Under the pieces are notes generated by a model, which saw only the letters and a list, made by a program, of their open reading frames with translations, was not told where the DNA came from and ran no database searches. A stretch of DNA of 47,106 nucleotides from DATBLZ01 sp036555065. GTDB taxonomy: Bacteria > Pseudomonadota > Gammaproteobacteria > Steroidobacterales > Rariloculaceae. A program made the position numbers and the translations under genes. The stretch is taken from positions 1 to 47,106 of the forward strand of contig DATBLZ010000015.1 in assembly GCA_036555065.1 (NCBI GenBank), in the 5' to 3' direction. Shown one piece after another: positions 23,837-33,040 of this stretch. The stretch's first letter is position 1, and the number at the start of each line of letters is the position of its first letter.

Positions 23837-24878
23837 TCTTCGCCTCGAGGTTGCTGCGCGAGTCGGCGTTCGACAGCGCCTCTTCCATGCTGATGACGCC
23901 GGCGCGGTAGTGATTGAAGAGCGCCTGATCGAAGCTCTGCATTCCGGGGTCCTGCGTGTTCTTGAACGCCTCTTTGACGCCCGAGATGTCGCCTTTGAGG
24001 ATCATCTCCGATATATGCGGCGTATTGAGCATGATCTCGACGGCCGCGACGCGTTTGCCTTCCTTAGACCTAACGAGCCGCTGAGAAATGATGGCCTTGA
24101 CGTACTGCGCCAAGTCCATGAGCACTTGCTTGTGCTGGTCGTTGGGATACATGTTGATGATGCGGTCCAACGTCTCGGGCGAGTTGTTCGCGTGCAGCGT
24201 CGCTATGCAGAGGTGCCCCGTGCCCGCAAGATCGATGGCCGCCTGCATGGTCTTGCGGTCGCGAATCTCGCCGATGAGGATCACGTCCGGCGCCTCGCGC
24301 ATGGAGCTGCGTAGCGCCGCTTCGTAGGAGTGCGTATCCAAGCCCACCTCGCGCTGATTGACGATGGACTTGCGGTTTGCGTGCAGAAACTCGATCGGGT
24401 CTTCGATCGTCACGATGTGGGACGCGGAGTTTTCATTGCGGTAGTCGATCATCGCGGCAAGCGTCGTCGACTTGCCCGAACCGCTCGCGCCGACCATGAG
24501 AAGGAGTCCGCGCCGCAGCATCACCATGTCCTTGAGTATCGGCGGCATGCCGAGATCGTCGAGGTTCGGCAGCTCCGGCGTAATGAAGCGCATGACCATG
24601 CCGACGTTGCCGCGTTGGTGAAAAATGTTGACGCGGAACCGGCCGAGCCCGGGCTCCGAGATCGCGAAATCGATCTCGAGGTCGCGCGTAAACTTCTCGA
24701 GCTGTGCTTCGTTCATGAGCTCGAGCGCGGCCTGGCGCACCATCTTCGGCGAGAGCTCCATCTGATTGACGGGCACGATCTTGCCGTCGATCTTGATCAT
24801 CACGGGCGCATGCGTGGTGAAGAAGAGGTCGGACGCCTTCTTATCCACCATCAATTTGAACAAAGGTTTGACGTTCAT
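23823..24878 (-). CDS. PilT/PilU-family pilus retraction ATPase, third copy
   Basis: 351 residues. A hexameric AAA-like secretion ATPase of the PilT group: N-terminal KKASDLFFTTHAPVMIKIDG, GRFRVNIFHQRGNVGMVMR, Walker A GASGSGKSTT near 133, Walker B region VILIGEIRDR, and His box HLCIATLHANNSPETLDR. The end (ALSNADSRSNLEAKINFG) resembles PilU (DSxNDLRLxIKL) more than PilT. It lies 27 bp downstream of a normal pilU on the same strand, so it is probably a duplicated PilU-type accessory motor. All catalytic motifs look intact. Confidence 0.93.
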   Translation of the reverse strand: MNVKPLFKLMVDKKASDLFFTTHAPVMIKIDGKIVPVNQMELSPKMVRQAALELMNEAQLEKFTRDLEIDFAISEPGLGRFRVNIFHQRGNVGMVMRFITPELPNLDDLGMPPILKDMVMLRRGLLLMVGASGSGKSTTLAAMIDYRNENSASHIVTIEDPIEFLHANRKSIVNQREVGLDTHSYEAALRSSMREAPDVILIGEIRDRKTMQAAIDLAGTGHLCIATLHANNSPETLDRIINMYPNDQHKQVLMDLAQYVKAIISQRLVRSKEGKRVAAVEIMLNTPHISEMILKGDISGVKEAFKNTQDPGMQSFDQALFNHYRAGVISMEEALSNADSRSNLEAKINFG

Positions 24879-24905
24879 GCGTAAACCGCAGCTGGCGCAG
24901 TCCCG

Positions 24906-26063
24906 TTAGAAACGAGCCGCCTTGTCTTCTTCCTGCAGCGCTAGACTCTCCGCCTGCTCGGCCGCGGCGTCGAGCTCGCGCTTGCTCTCGAGCTTGATTT
25001 TCAAGCGCAGCTCGTTCTTCGAATCGGCGTTGCGAATGGCCTCCTCGTACGAGACCGTTCCGTCCTCGTAGAGCTGAAACAGCGCTTGGTCGAACGTCTG
25101 CATTCCGAGGCGCGTCGACTTCGCCATGATCTCTTTGATCATTGCGACTTCGCCACGGAATATCAGGTCGCTGATCAGCGGCGAAGCCAGCATGATCTCC
25201 ATGGCCGCAACGCGCCCGATCCCGCTTTCGCGCGGCAGCAGCCGCTGCGAGATCATTGCGGTGATGTTCAGCGAGAGGTCCATGAGCAGCTGGTGGCGCC
25301 GCTCCTCGGGGAAGAAGTTGATGATGCGGTCGAGCGCCTGGTTGGCGCTGTTCGCGTGCAACGTAGCCACGCACAAGTGACCGGTCTCCGCGAACTGGAT
25401 GCCATACATCATCGTCTCGCGGTCGCGAATCTCGCCGATCATGATGACGTCGGGCGCTTGGCGCAACGTGTTCTTGAGCGCGTTGAACCAGCTATCCGTA
25501 TCGACGCCGACCTCGCGATGCGTGACGACGCATCCTTGGTGAGGATGGACGTATTCGACCGGATCTTCGATCGTGATGATGTGGCCACGGCTATTCGCGT
25601 TGCGATGCCCGATCATGGCGGCGAGCGTCGTCGACTTACCCGAGCCCGTGCCGCCGACGACGAGGCACAAGCCGCGCTTCGTCATCGCGACATCCTGTAG
25701 CTGCGGAGGCAGATCGAGCTCCTCGAACGTCGGGATCTTCGTGACGATCGTGCGCAGCACCGCGCCGACATTGCCCTGCTGAATGAATGCGCTCACGCGG
25801 AAACGGCCGATGCCTTGGGGCGCGATCGCGAAATTACACTCTTTCGTCGCGTCGAACTCTTTGGCCTGCTTGTCGTTCATGATCGAGCGAACGATCAGCG
25901 ACGCTTGCGCCGCCGACAAAGGCCGATCGGCAAACGGCTTGATCGCGCCGTCGATCTTGATGGCCGGCGGAAAGTCGGCCGTAATGAAAAGGTCCGACCC
26001 CTTGTGCTCCACCATCTTGCGGAGCAAGTTCTGGGTCAATCGTACGGCTTGATCGCGCTCCAT
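24906..26063 (-). CDS. pilU: Type IV pilus retraction ATPase PilU
   Basis: 385 residues (P. aeruginosa PilU 382). EHKGSDLFITADFPPAIKIDG, KECNFAIAPQGIGRFRVSAF and VGAVLRTI near the N-terminus, Walker A GGTGSGKSTTLAAMIGHRN near 138, HQGCVVTHREVGVDTDSW, VIMIGEIRDRETM and HLCVATLHANSANQALDRI all follow PilU closely. The Glu/Ala-rich C-terminal tail after DSKNELRLKIKL is also PilU-like. PilU assists PilT in powering retraction. It sits 33 bp after pilT on the same strand. Confidence 0.95.
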   Translation of the reverse strand: MERDQAVRLTQNLLRKMVEHKGSDLFITADFPPAIKIDGAIKPFADRPLSAAQASLIVRSIMNDKQAKEFDATKECNFAIAPQGIGRFRVSAFIQQGNVGAVLRTIVTKIPTFEELDLPPQLQDVAMTKRGLCLVVGGTGSGKSTTLAAMIGHRNANSRGHIITIEDPVEYVHPHQGCVVTHREVGVDTDSWFNALKNTLRQAPDVIMIGEIRDRETMMYGIQFAETGHLCVATLHANSANQALDRIINFFPEERRHQLLMDLSLNITAMISQRLLPRESGIGRVAAMEIMLASPLISDLIFRGEVAMIKEIMAKSTRLGMQTFDQALFQLYEDGTVSYEEAIRNADSKNELRLKIKLESKRELDAAAEQAESLALQEEDKAARF

Positions 26064-26096
26064 CTCGACGCGCTCCCACTAATTCCCGAATAGCCC

Positions 26097-27140
<1,044 letters not shown>

Positions 27141-27225
27141 GGTGCTCCTTCCGGGGCCGGTCAAGCCTCGGCTCCGAGGCTCGACCAGTGGTCACTCATA
27201 GTATAGCCAACAGCTTTAGTAAAGC

Positions 27226-27921
27226 GTGACTCAAATCACGGACCATTTGGCGGATATTCGCCGGCGTGTCGCGAGAGCGCTCGACCGCGCCGGCCGCGAT
27301 CACGACGACGTGATGATCGTCGCAGTCAGCAAACAGCAGTCGGTCGAGCGCATCGCAGCCGCTCATGCCGCCGGGCAGATCCACTTCGGCGAAAACTACG
27401 TCCAGGAAGCCTTGCCGAAGATGGATGCTCTTCGGGACCTGCCGATCGTTTGGCACTACATAGGTCCCGTGCAGGGAAACAAAACTCGGCAGATTGCCGA
27501 GCGTTTTCAATGGGTTCATTCGGTCGATCGCGCCAGGATCGCCGCGCGGCTCAGCGCGCAGCGGCCCTATCATGCGCCCCCCCTAAACGTGCTGGTGCAA
27601 GTCAATCTCGCCGCCGAGCCGCAAAAGTCCGGCGCAGGACGCGACGAAGTCGCGGCGCTCGCGGCGCTGATTCGCCCGCTGCCGAGGCTCGTCTTGCGCG
27701 GGCTCATGGGAATTCCGCCGGCGCAAGCGAGTCGCGACGACACGATGCGCTACTTCGATGGGCTTCGCGCGCTCCAGCTCGAGCTTGCCGGCGCCGGGAT
27801 CGTCACCGATACCCTCTCCATGGGCATGTCGGGCGATTTCGAAACTGCGATTGCCTGCGGCTCGACGTGTGTGCGTATCGGGACTGCGATATTCGGACCG
27901 CGCGAAACCTCGAAGGTATAA
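27226..27921 (+). CDS. PLP homeostasis protein YggS (PLPBP)
   Basis: 231 residues from GTG 27226. A PLP-binding single-domain protein with an alanine racemase-type barrel fold but no known enzyme activity; it buffers pyridoxal phosphate. IVAVSKQQSVERI has the PLP lysine, then FGENYVQEAL, WHYIGPVQGNK, VNLAAEPQKSG, GLMGIPP, and LSMGMSGDFETAIACGSTCVRIGTAIFG at the C-terminus in the usual order (shown as two halves in the protein). The divergent position opposite pilT is conserved in Pseudomonas. The proC gene that follows yggS there is missing. Confidence 0.96.
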   Translation: MTQITDHLADIRRRVARALDRAGRDHDDVMIVAVSKQQSVERIAAAHAAGQIHFGENYVQEALPKMDALRDLPIVWHYIGPVQGNKTRQIAERFQWVHSVDRARIAARLSAQRPYHAPPLNVLVQVNLAAEPQKSGAGRDEVAALAALIRPLPRLVLRGLMGIPPAQASRDDTMRYFDGLRALQLELAGAGIVTDTLSMGMSGDFETAIACGSTCVRIGTAIFGPRETSKV

Positions 27922-27931
27922 TCACGCTCGC

Positions 27932-28477
27932 ATGCTGAACGCCGGCCTTTTTCTCGTCCAAACGGTCACGCAACTATACCTGCTCACGGTTTTGTTTCGC
28001 TTCGTGCTGCAGCAGGTGCGCGCCGATTTCTACAACCCGCTTTCGCAATTCATCGTCAAGGTGACGAATCCCCTCGTCATTCCGGCGCGGCGCGTCATTC
28101 CGAGCATCGGCCGCATCGATACTGCGACGCTCGTCGTGCTCCTCGTGCTCGAATGTCTCGTGACGTGGCTGCTGCTCGAAATGCTCGGCGCCAGCGTGAC
28201 TCTAGACGCCTACATGCTCTACGTAGCGCTGCGGTTGATACATCTGACGCTGTGGCTCTATACGATCAGCATTCTTCTCTACGTCATTCTGAGCTGGGTC
28301 GCGCAGGCGGCGTACAGCCCGATCGCGATGCTGATCGGTCAAGTCGTCGGGCCGGTTCTGCGTCCCGTGCGCAGAATCTTGCCGCCGATCTCGGGCATCG
28401 ATCTTTCGCCGCTCGTCGTGCTGGTACTGCTGCAAGCGTTGCGAATTGCGCTCACTTTGCCACCTTACCTTCGTTAG
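27932..28477 (+). CDS. YggT family integral membrane protein
   Basis: 181 residues with two YGGT repeats, each a membrane helix, a short amphipathic segment and a second helix: LYLLTVLFRFVLQQVRADFY with NPLVIPARRVIPSIGRIDTA, then ISILLYVILSWV with GPVLRPVRRILPPISGIDLS. The PxRRxxP(S/P)xxxID pattern repeats almost exactly. Function is poorly known (osmotic stress and cell-division links have been reported for relatives). ATG 27932 is 10 bp after yggS. A TATAAT at 27917-27922 could add a promoter, but no matching -35 is visible. Confidence 0.94.
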   Translation: MLNAGLFLVQTVTQLYLLTVLFRFVLQQVRADFYNPLSQFIVKVTNPLVIPARRVIPSIGRIDTATLVVLLVLECLVTWLLLEMLGASVTLDAYMLYVALRLIHLTLWLYTISILLYVILSWVAQAAYSPIAMLIGQVVGPVLRPVRRILPPISGIDLSPLVVLVLLQALRIALTLPPYLR

Positions 28478-28510
28478 CTTATATTCCGTTAGTGACACTC
28501 GGAGAGGCGA

Positions 28511-29008
28511 ATGGGCGGAGGCCTTAGAACGCTGTCGATCGGCATTCTCGCTGCGCTCGCCGCTTGCGGCGAGCCGCAACAGGGACCTGCCGCGAGCGCC
28601 GACGAGGAAGTCGCCGTCCTCCCCGGCACCGAGACGTTCAAGGATTTCGGCGACTACACCGTTCACTTCAACGCCCTCGTCACGAATCAGCTCGCGCCCG
28701 ATATCGCGCGCGAATACGGTATCGTGCGCAGCGACAGCCGCATCATGCTCAACGTCAGCATTCTGCAAAAGCAGGCAGCCGGCACGGACACGCCGGTCTC
28801 GGGCGCGGTATCGGCGTCGGCGATCAACCTCAACGGCCAGTTGCGCGGCATCTCGATGCGTGAAATCCGCGAAGGCGAGGCGATTTACTATATCGGCGAG
28901 CTCGCCATCACCGATGCCGAGACGCTGATCTTCACGGTCGACGTCACGCCTCTCAACGAAGCGAGCCGATTCACGGTCCGCTTCAAGAAGCAGTTCTTCG
29001 TCGATTAG
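28511..29008 (+). CDS. DUF4426 lipoprotein
   Basis: 165 residues. The start is a lipoprotein signal with lipobox LAAC (LAALAACGEPQQG). The body has the DUF4426 pattern: FGDYTVHFNALVTNQLAPDIAREY, SRIMLNVSILQK and a C-terminal beta-rich end (FTVRFKKQFFVD). A GGAGAGG ribosome site is just before ATG 28511. The family sits next to yggT in Pseudomonas as well (PA0391). Function is unknown; it is probably periplasmic or outer-membrane anchored. Its end overlaps the convergent msrB by 4 bp. Confidence 0.87.
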   Translation: MGGGLRTLSIGILAALAACGEPQQGPAASADEEVAVLPGTETFKDFGDYTVHFNALVTNQLAPDIAREYGIVRSDSRIMLNVSILQKQAAGTDTPVSGAVSASAINLNGQLRGISMREIREGEAIYYIGELAITDAETLIFTVDVTPLNEASRFTVRFKKQFFVD

Positions 29009-29415
29009 CCGGCGTCGCCGGGTTCCTTCGAGAAATCGAGCGCTGCCGAGTTGATGCAGTAGCGCAGGCCCGTCGGGTTCGGTCCGTCGCCGAATACATG
29101 GCCCAAGTGCGCCCCGCACTCCGCGCACACGACTTCCTCGCGGACCACACCGTGGCTCGAATCGCGGCGCGTGGCGACGGCCTCGTCGCCGATCGGCTCC
29201 CAGAAGCTCGGCCAGCCCGTTCCGGAATCGTATTTGGCGCCCGACGCGAACAGCCGGTTGCCGCAGACCACGCAGAGGTATCTGCCGCCTTCTTTATGCG
29301 TGTAGTAGCGCCCGGTAAAAGGCGGCTCGGTGCCGCATTCTTGCGTGACGCGATACTGCTCGGCCGTGAGCCGGTTCTTGAGCTCCGCCGGGGGCGGTGG
29401 TTTCTTGCTGCTCAC
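29005..29415 (-). CDS. msrB: Peptide-methionine (R)-S-oxide reductase MsrB
   Basis: 136 residues. It reduces methionine-R-sulfoxide in proteins. Two CxxC zinc pairs (CVVCG, CAECG), the motif SGTGWPSFWEPI, HLGHVFGDGP and the catalytic cysteine in RYCINSAAL are all present. No signal peptide, so cytoplasmic. The start is GTG 29415, sharing one base with the htpG stop; msrB therefore follows htpG directly, pairing a chaperone with an oxidative-damage repair enzyme in what looks like one heat-shock transcript. Confidence 0.96.
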   Translation of the reverse strand: MSSKKPPPPAELKNRLTAEQYRVTQECGTEPPFTGRYYTHKEGGRYLCVVCGNRLFASGAKYDSGTGWPSFWEPIGDEAVATRRDSSHGVVREEVVCAECGAHLGHVFGDGPNPTGLRYCINSAALDFSKEPGDAG

Positions 29416-31286
29416 TATCGTTCTCCCAACTCCGCGAGAATATCGTTGAGCCGGCGCACGAACGCGGCCGGATCCTCGAGCGGTCGACCCTCGGCAAGCA
29501 CGGCTTGATCGAACATTAGCATGGCGAGGCGCGAAAACTTGGCCTCGTCGCTCTCGCTTGCGAGCCGGGCGAGCAGCGGATGCGCGAGATTGACCTCGAG
29601 GTTCGGTCGACTCTGCGGAACCTCGTGCCCTGCGGTCCGGAGCAGCTCACGCATGCGGTGGCCGATGTCGTGCTCGCCGAGCACGAGGCAGGCGGCCGAC
29701 TCCTTGAGGCGCGCCCCGGGCCGCACGTCTTCGACGCGCTCGCGGAGCACGCGCTTGATGTGCTTGAGCAGCTGCTTGTCGTCCTTGCTCGGTTCCGCGC
29801 GCGGCGTCTCGGTTGCAGCCGGCGCGGGCAGCTCGAGCTCGCCGCGGCTGACGTCGCGGAGCTCCTTCCCACCGAACTCCGTGAGATGCTGGATGGCCCA
29901 GGCATCGAGCCGATCCGTCAAAAGCAGGACCTCGATGCCGCGCGCGACGAGCGCCTCGAGCAGCGGGCTCGAACGCGCGGCCGCCGGCGACTCCGCGACG
30001 AGATAATAGATGAGCTTCTGATCTGCCCCGGCGTCGCTCACATATTGAGTGAGGCCTCGGTCCTGCTCGGCCGCCGCCGACCGCGTCGTGTTGAAACGCA
30101 GGAGCTCTGCGACCTTCTTCTGGTTCGGCTCATCCTCGGCGAGGCCCTCTTTGAAAACCGCGCCGAACTCACGCCAAAACGTCGCGTACTTCGCAGCGTC
30201 GTCGGCAGCGAGCTTTTCGAGCATGTCGAGCACGCGCTTCGTCAGCGCCGTGCGGATCGTGCTCACGGCTTGGTCGTGCTGCAGCAGCTCGCGCGAAACG
30301 TTGAGCGGCAGATCGCTCGCATCGAGAACGCCGCGCACGAAGCGCAGATACAGCGGCAGGAACTGCCCGCCTTCATCGGTAATGAACACGCGCTGGACGT
30401 AAAGCTTGATACCGCGCGGCGACTCTCGATTCCAAAGATCGAGCGGCGCATGCGCCGGTATATAAAGGAGGCTCGTGTACTCGCGCTTGCCTTCGACGCG
30501 GTTGTGGCTCCACGTCAGAGGATCCGTTAAATCGTGCGCGATGTGCTTGTAGAACTCGACGTACTCGGGCTCGGTGATTTCCGCCCGCGGCCGCGTCCAG
30601 AGAGCCTTCGCGCGATTGACGGTTTCCGCGGTCTCGCCGAGCGTGCCCAAAAGAACCGGGAACGCAATGTGGTCGGAGTATTTGCGAATGAGCTCGCGCA
30701 CACGGTGCGCGTCGAGGAACTCCGCTGCGTCGTCGCGGAGCTTGAGCATGACCGTCGTGCCGCGCTCGTTGCGATCGATGCCTTCGACCGTGTACTCCCC
30801 TTTGCCGTCCGAGCGCCAGCGCACGCCCGCGGGCCCGGTCAGGCCGGCCTTGCGCGTCTCGACGACGATCTCGTCGGCAACGATGAATCCCGAATAGAAC
30901 CCGACGCCGAACTGGCCGATGAGCTGCGAATCCTTCTTTTGATCGCCCGTCAGGCGCTCGAGGTAGCGGGCCGTGCCCGAGTGTGCGATCGTGCCGAGAT
31001 TCTCGACGATCTCCGCGCGGCTCATGCCGATCCCGTTGTCGGCGACCGCGATCGTCCGATTCGCGGCGTCGACGACGATGCGAATCGATAGGTCCGGTGA
31101 CCCCTCGAGCAACGTCGGGTCGGCTAGAGCCTCGAAGCGCAGCTTGTCGTTGGCGTCGGAAGCGTTCGAGATGAGCTCGCGCAGGAATATCTCGCGATTG
31201 CTGTACAGCGAGTGCACGACGAGGTGCAACAGCTGTTTGACCTCCGCCTGGAAGCCGAAGCTCTGCGGAGCGGCGTCCGCCGACAT
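29415..31286 (-). CDS. htpG: Molecular chaperone HtpG (Hsp90)
   Basis: 623 residues (E. coli HtpG 624). N-terminal GHKL ATPase: REIFLRELISNASDANDKLR, DNGIGMSRAE, GQFGVGFYSGF and GTTVMLKL. The middle domain holds LYVQRVFITDEGGQFLPLYL and SRELLQHDQAVSTIR, where the catalytic Arg lies. The C-terminal dimerisation domain ends without MEEVD, as in bacteria. A heat-shock type promoter lies just upstream (31318-31345). Downstream is msrB. Confidence 0.97.
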   Translation of the reverse strand: MSADAAPQSFGFQAEVKQLLHLVVHSLYSNREIFLRELISNASDANDKLRFEALADPTLLEGSPDLSIRIVVDAANRTIAVADNGIGMSRAEIVENLGTIAHSGTARYLERLTGDQKKDSQLIGQFGVGFYSGFIVADEIVVETRKAGLTGPAGVRWRSDGKGEYTVEGIDRNERGTTVMLKLRDDAAEFLDAHRVRELIRKYSDHIAFPVLLGTLGETAETVNRAKALWTRPRAEITEPEYVEFYKHIAHDLTDPLTWSHNRVEGKREYTSLLYIPAHAPLDLWNRESPRGIKLYVQRVFITDEGGQFLPLYLRFVRGVLDASDLPLNVSRELLQHDQAVSTIRTALTKRVLDMLEKLAADDAAKYATFWREFGAVFKEGLAEDEPNQKKVAELLRFNTTRSAAAEQDRGLTQYVSDAGADQKLIYYLVAESPAAARSSPLLEALVARGIEVLLLTDRLDAWAIQHLTEFGGKELRDVSRGELELPAPAATETPRAEPSKDDKQLLKHIKRVLRERVEDVRPGARLKESAACLVLGEHDIGHRMRELLRTAGHEVPQSRPNLEVNLAHPLLARLASESDEAKFSRLAMLMFDQAVLAEGRPLEDPAAFVRRLNDILAELGER

Positions 31287-31317
31287 GAGTCCGTCCTACA
31301 ATGTAGCTGGAACGCTA

Positions 31318-31345
31318 CGATAAGGACGGTTGTGGGTTTTTCAAG
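31318..31345 (-). promoter_or_regulatory. Candidate sigma-32 promoter of htpG
   Basis: On the minus strand CTTGAAA, a 13-bp spacer and CCTTATCG match the sigma-32 consensus CTTGAAA-N13-CCCCATNT at the whole -35 and four of seven -10 positions. A sigma-70 reading (TTGAAA-N16-TATCGT) is also possible. It ends about 30 bp before the htpG ATG and overlaps the 3' end of the small membrane gene upstream. Confidence 0.6.
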
Positions 31346-31592
31346 CGGCTGCGGTAGGGGCCTCGGTGCCGCGTCGCCAGTGCGCGAGCACGGCCACGAG
31401 CCACACGACTACGCTCGCGAACGCAATCGCGGCCAGGACGGTCTCGTAATCGATCGGCGGGAGCGAGAAATGCAGGCCGAGCGCAGCGGCGAATCCTATC
31501 TGCAGGACGATCCGCCGCAGGGGCTCCCATAGCAGGGCGATCCCGAACACGAGATCGTCGAGCTCATCGAGCCAAAGCAGTAAGACTTCCAT
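31341..31592 (-). CDS. Small inner membrane protein (83 aa), unknown function
   Basis: 83 residues from ATG 31592; the longer frame upstream to 31808 is rejected because its extra N-terminus is Arg/Ser-rich shadow sequence. It starts MEVLLLWLDELDDLVFGIAL, then has two hydrophobic stretches (about 15-43 and 53-73, the latter TVLAAIAFASVVVWLVAVLA) and a basic/neutral tail HWRRGTEAPTAAA. The acidic LDELDDL segment next to the first membrane helix is its most distinctive part. AGGTG lies 7 bp before the ATG. It is 13 bp after the 57-aa gene and 54 bp before htpG. No family recognised. Confidence 0.7.
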   Translation of the reverse strand: MEVLLLWLDELDDLVFGIALLWEPLRRIVLQIGFAAALGLHFSLPPIDYETVLAAIAFASVVVWLVAVLAHWRRGTEAPTAAA

Positions 31593-31605
31593 TTGGGCAC
31601 CTGCC

Positions 31606-31779
31606 CTATAGCACCGGAAGCTGCTCGCTGGAATAATAGGCGCACATGTCGTACGGGGGCTCCGACTCGCACGTCTCGTTGTGTTGGCGCGCTGCGTCCA
31701 TTGCCCACACGACCCATTCCAACCTGCAGATCGTCTTGATCGGGAAGGGAATGACCACGCCGTGATCGATCGTGTCCAC
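31606..31779 (-). CDS. Very small Cys/Trp/Tyr-containing protein (57 aa), unknown function
   Basis: 57 residues from GTG 31779 (AAGAGA 7 bp before). The sequence is orderly rather than shadow-like: DTIDHGVVIPFPIKTICR, LEWVVWAMDAARQHNET, CESEPPYDMCAYYSSEQ, LPVL. It has three cysteines, two of them in the CESEPPYDMC loop, and an aromatic YY. There is no signal peptide or membrane helix. Stop TAG is 13 bp from the ATG of the small membrane protein, in the same direction, so the two look like a pair. No ATG exists in the frame upstream of the GTG back to a TAA. I do not recognise the family; an internal ATG (residue 27) would give only 31 residues. Confidence 0.6.
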   Translation of the reverse strand: MDTIDHGVVIPFPIKTICRLEWVVWAMDAARQHNETCESEPPYDMCAYYSSEQLPVL

Positions 31780-31927
31780 CTGAAGATCTCTTTCGAAGTC
31801 GTTCGCACTATAGGCCGTGCGCGCGGGAAACGCTGTGAGGGGTATCTCGCTACAGCGACGTTACGTTTTACTTATTGTCCGACCGAATCGAACATCGAGC
31901 TTCACGGATTCACGAGCCGATAGCGCG

Positions 31928-32641
31928 ATGCAGCGAATCACAATTCTCAACCCGAAGGGCGGCTCCGGAAAAACGACTCTTGCGACGAATCTCGCCGCGT
32001 GTTTCGCGATCGCGGGATTGAAGCCTGCCCTCATGGATCTCGATCCGCAGGGCTCGAGCACGCGCTGGCTGCACAAGCGGCCCAAGGAGAGCGCGCCGAT
32101 TCACGGCATCACGGCGCACTCGCGGTCGTCGGCGGTCACGCGCAGCTGGCAGCTGCGCGTCCCGGCGCATTGCGACACGGTCATCATAGATACGCCGGCG
32201 GCGCTCGACCCGCAGGCGCTGCCGGAGTTCACGCGCGGCGCCGATATCATCCTCGTTCCCGTCATGCCGTCGGATATCGACATCCATGCCGCTGCGAAAT
32301 GCATCGCCGATCTCCTGCTCGTGGCCAAGATCCGGCGTAGCGACGGCCGCATCGGCATCGTCGCGAACCGCGTGCGCAGCAATACGCTCGTATCGCAGTC
32401 GCTGATGCGCTTTCTGCACTCCCTCGATATCCCGCTCGTCGCGACGTTGCGCGACGCACAAAATTACGTGCGTTCCGCGGAGACGGGCCTAGGCATCCAC
32501 GAGATGCCGCAGTGGCAGGTGCGTCAGGATCTGGTTTCGTGGGAGCCGATCACCCGTTGGTTGCAGGATCGGCAGCTCAGGACGTCGGGGGCGGAAACGA
32601 GAGAGCTCGTTTCGATCGTTTCGCAGAGCGGGCTAACTTAG
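31928..32641 (+). CDS. Orphan ParA/MinD-type ATPase
   Basis: 237 residues from ATG 31928. Deviant Walker A near the N-terminus (LNPKGGSGKTTLATNL, with the signature lysine before the GGSGKT loop), Walker A' LMDLDPQGSSTRWL and VIIDTPAALDPQAL. Residues 140-200 carry VANRVRSNT and LDIPLVATLRDAQNY, as in ParA/Soj relatives. No parB, parS or chemotaxis partner follows, so it is probably one of the orphan ParA proteins that position a polar or nucleoid cargo. It converges on the small unknown gene with a 4-bp gap. Cargo is unknown. Confidence 0.9.
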   Translation: MQRITILNPKGGSGKTTLATNLAACFAIAGLKPALMDLDPQGSSTRWLHKRPKESAPIHGITAHSRSSAVTRSWQLRVPAHCDTVIIDTPAALDPQALPEFTRGADIILVPVMPSDIDIHAAAKCIADLLLVAKIRRSDGRIGIVANRVRSNTLVSQSLMRFLHSLDIPLVATLRDAQNYVRSAETGLGIHEMPQWQVRQDLVSWEPITRWLQDRQLRTSGAETRELVSIVSQSGLT

Positions 32642-32645
32642 GGGT

Positions 32646-32900
32646 CTATTCCTCGGGCTTCCACGACTGCTTCACGCGGTCGGCCCAGGTGTGATAGCCC
32701 TTCCAGCTGTAAATCGAGCTGTCGAGCGGCGCGCGCTCGCCCGGCGACTTGCCGCTCACCGTGGAGAGCCACTTGCGGTAGGCCTCCCAGCCCTTGCGCT
32801 CGCCCGTAGGGGGGCTCACCGCCGACTTTGCAGGTGCACCGACCGGCGCTTCCTCGTGAAAGAGCGGCGGCTTGAACTGGTGCTGCTTCGATACGCTCAT
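32646..32900 (-). CDS. Small hypothetical protein (84 aa)
   Basis: 84 residues. The N-terminus is polar and Pro/Ala-rich (KQHQFKPPLFHEEAPVGAPA) and likely disordered. The C-terminal half is Trp/Tyr-rich and more ordered: GWEAYRKWLSTVSGKSPG and SIYSWKGYHTWADRVKQSW. The regular aromatic spacing and ATG start suggest a real gene, although no ribosome site is clear. It converges on the orphan ParA gene. No domain recognised. Confidence 0.7.
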   Translation of the reverse strand: MSVSKQHQFKPPLFHEEAPVGAPAKSAVSPPTGERKGWEAYRKWLSTVSGKSPGERAPLDSSIYSWKGYHTWADRVKQSWKPEE

Positions 32901-32969
32901 GGTGCGCGAAACGATAGCCCGAGCAGCCGCTCGATCCCAGGAACTAAGTCACAATCGATTTGGTGAAAT

Positions 32970-32987
32970 TGTCTGCGATTACAGACA
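32970..32987. repeat. Perfect inverted repeat between ppnN and the small hypothetical gene
   Basis: TGTCTG and CAGACA are separated by 6 bp in an otherwise AT-rich gap. Read on the minus strand it follows the ppnN stop and is followed by ATTT only, so it is at best a weak terminator. It could equally be an operator for the gene at 32646-32900. Confidence 0.35.
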
Positions 32988-33040
32988 GTTAATTCGGCTT
33001 TACGTAACGCCCTAGCGCGGCGAAAAACTCGCTGCGCGCG

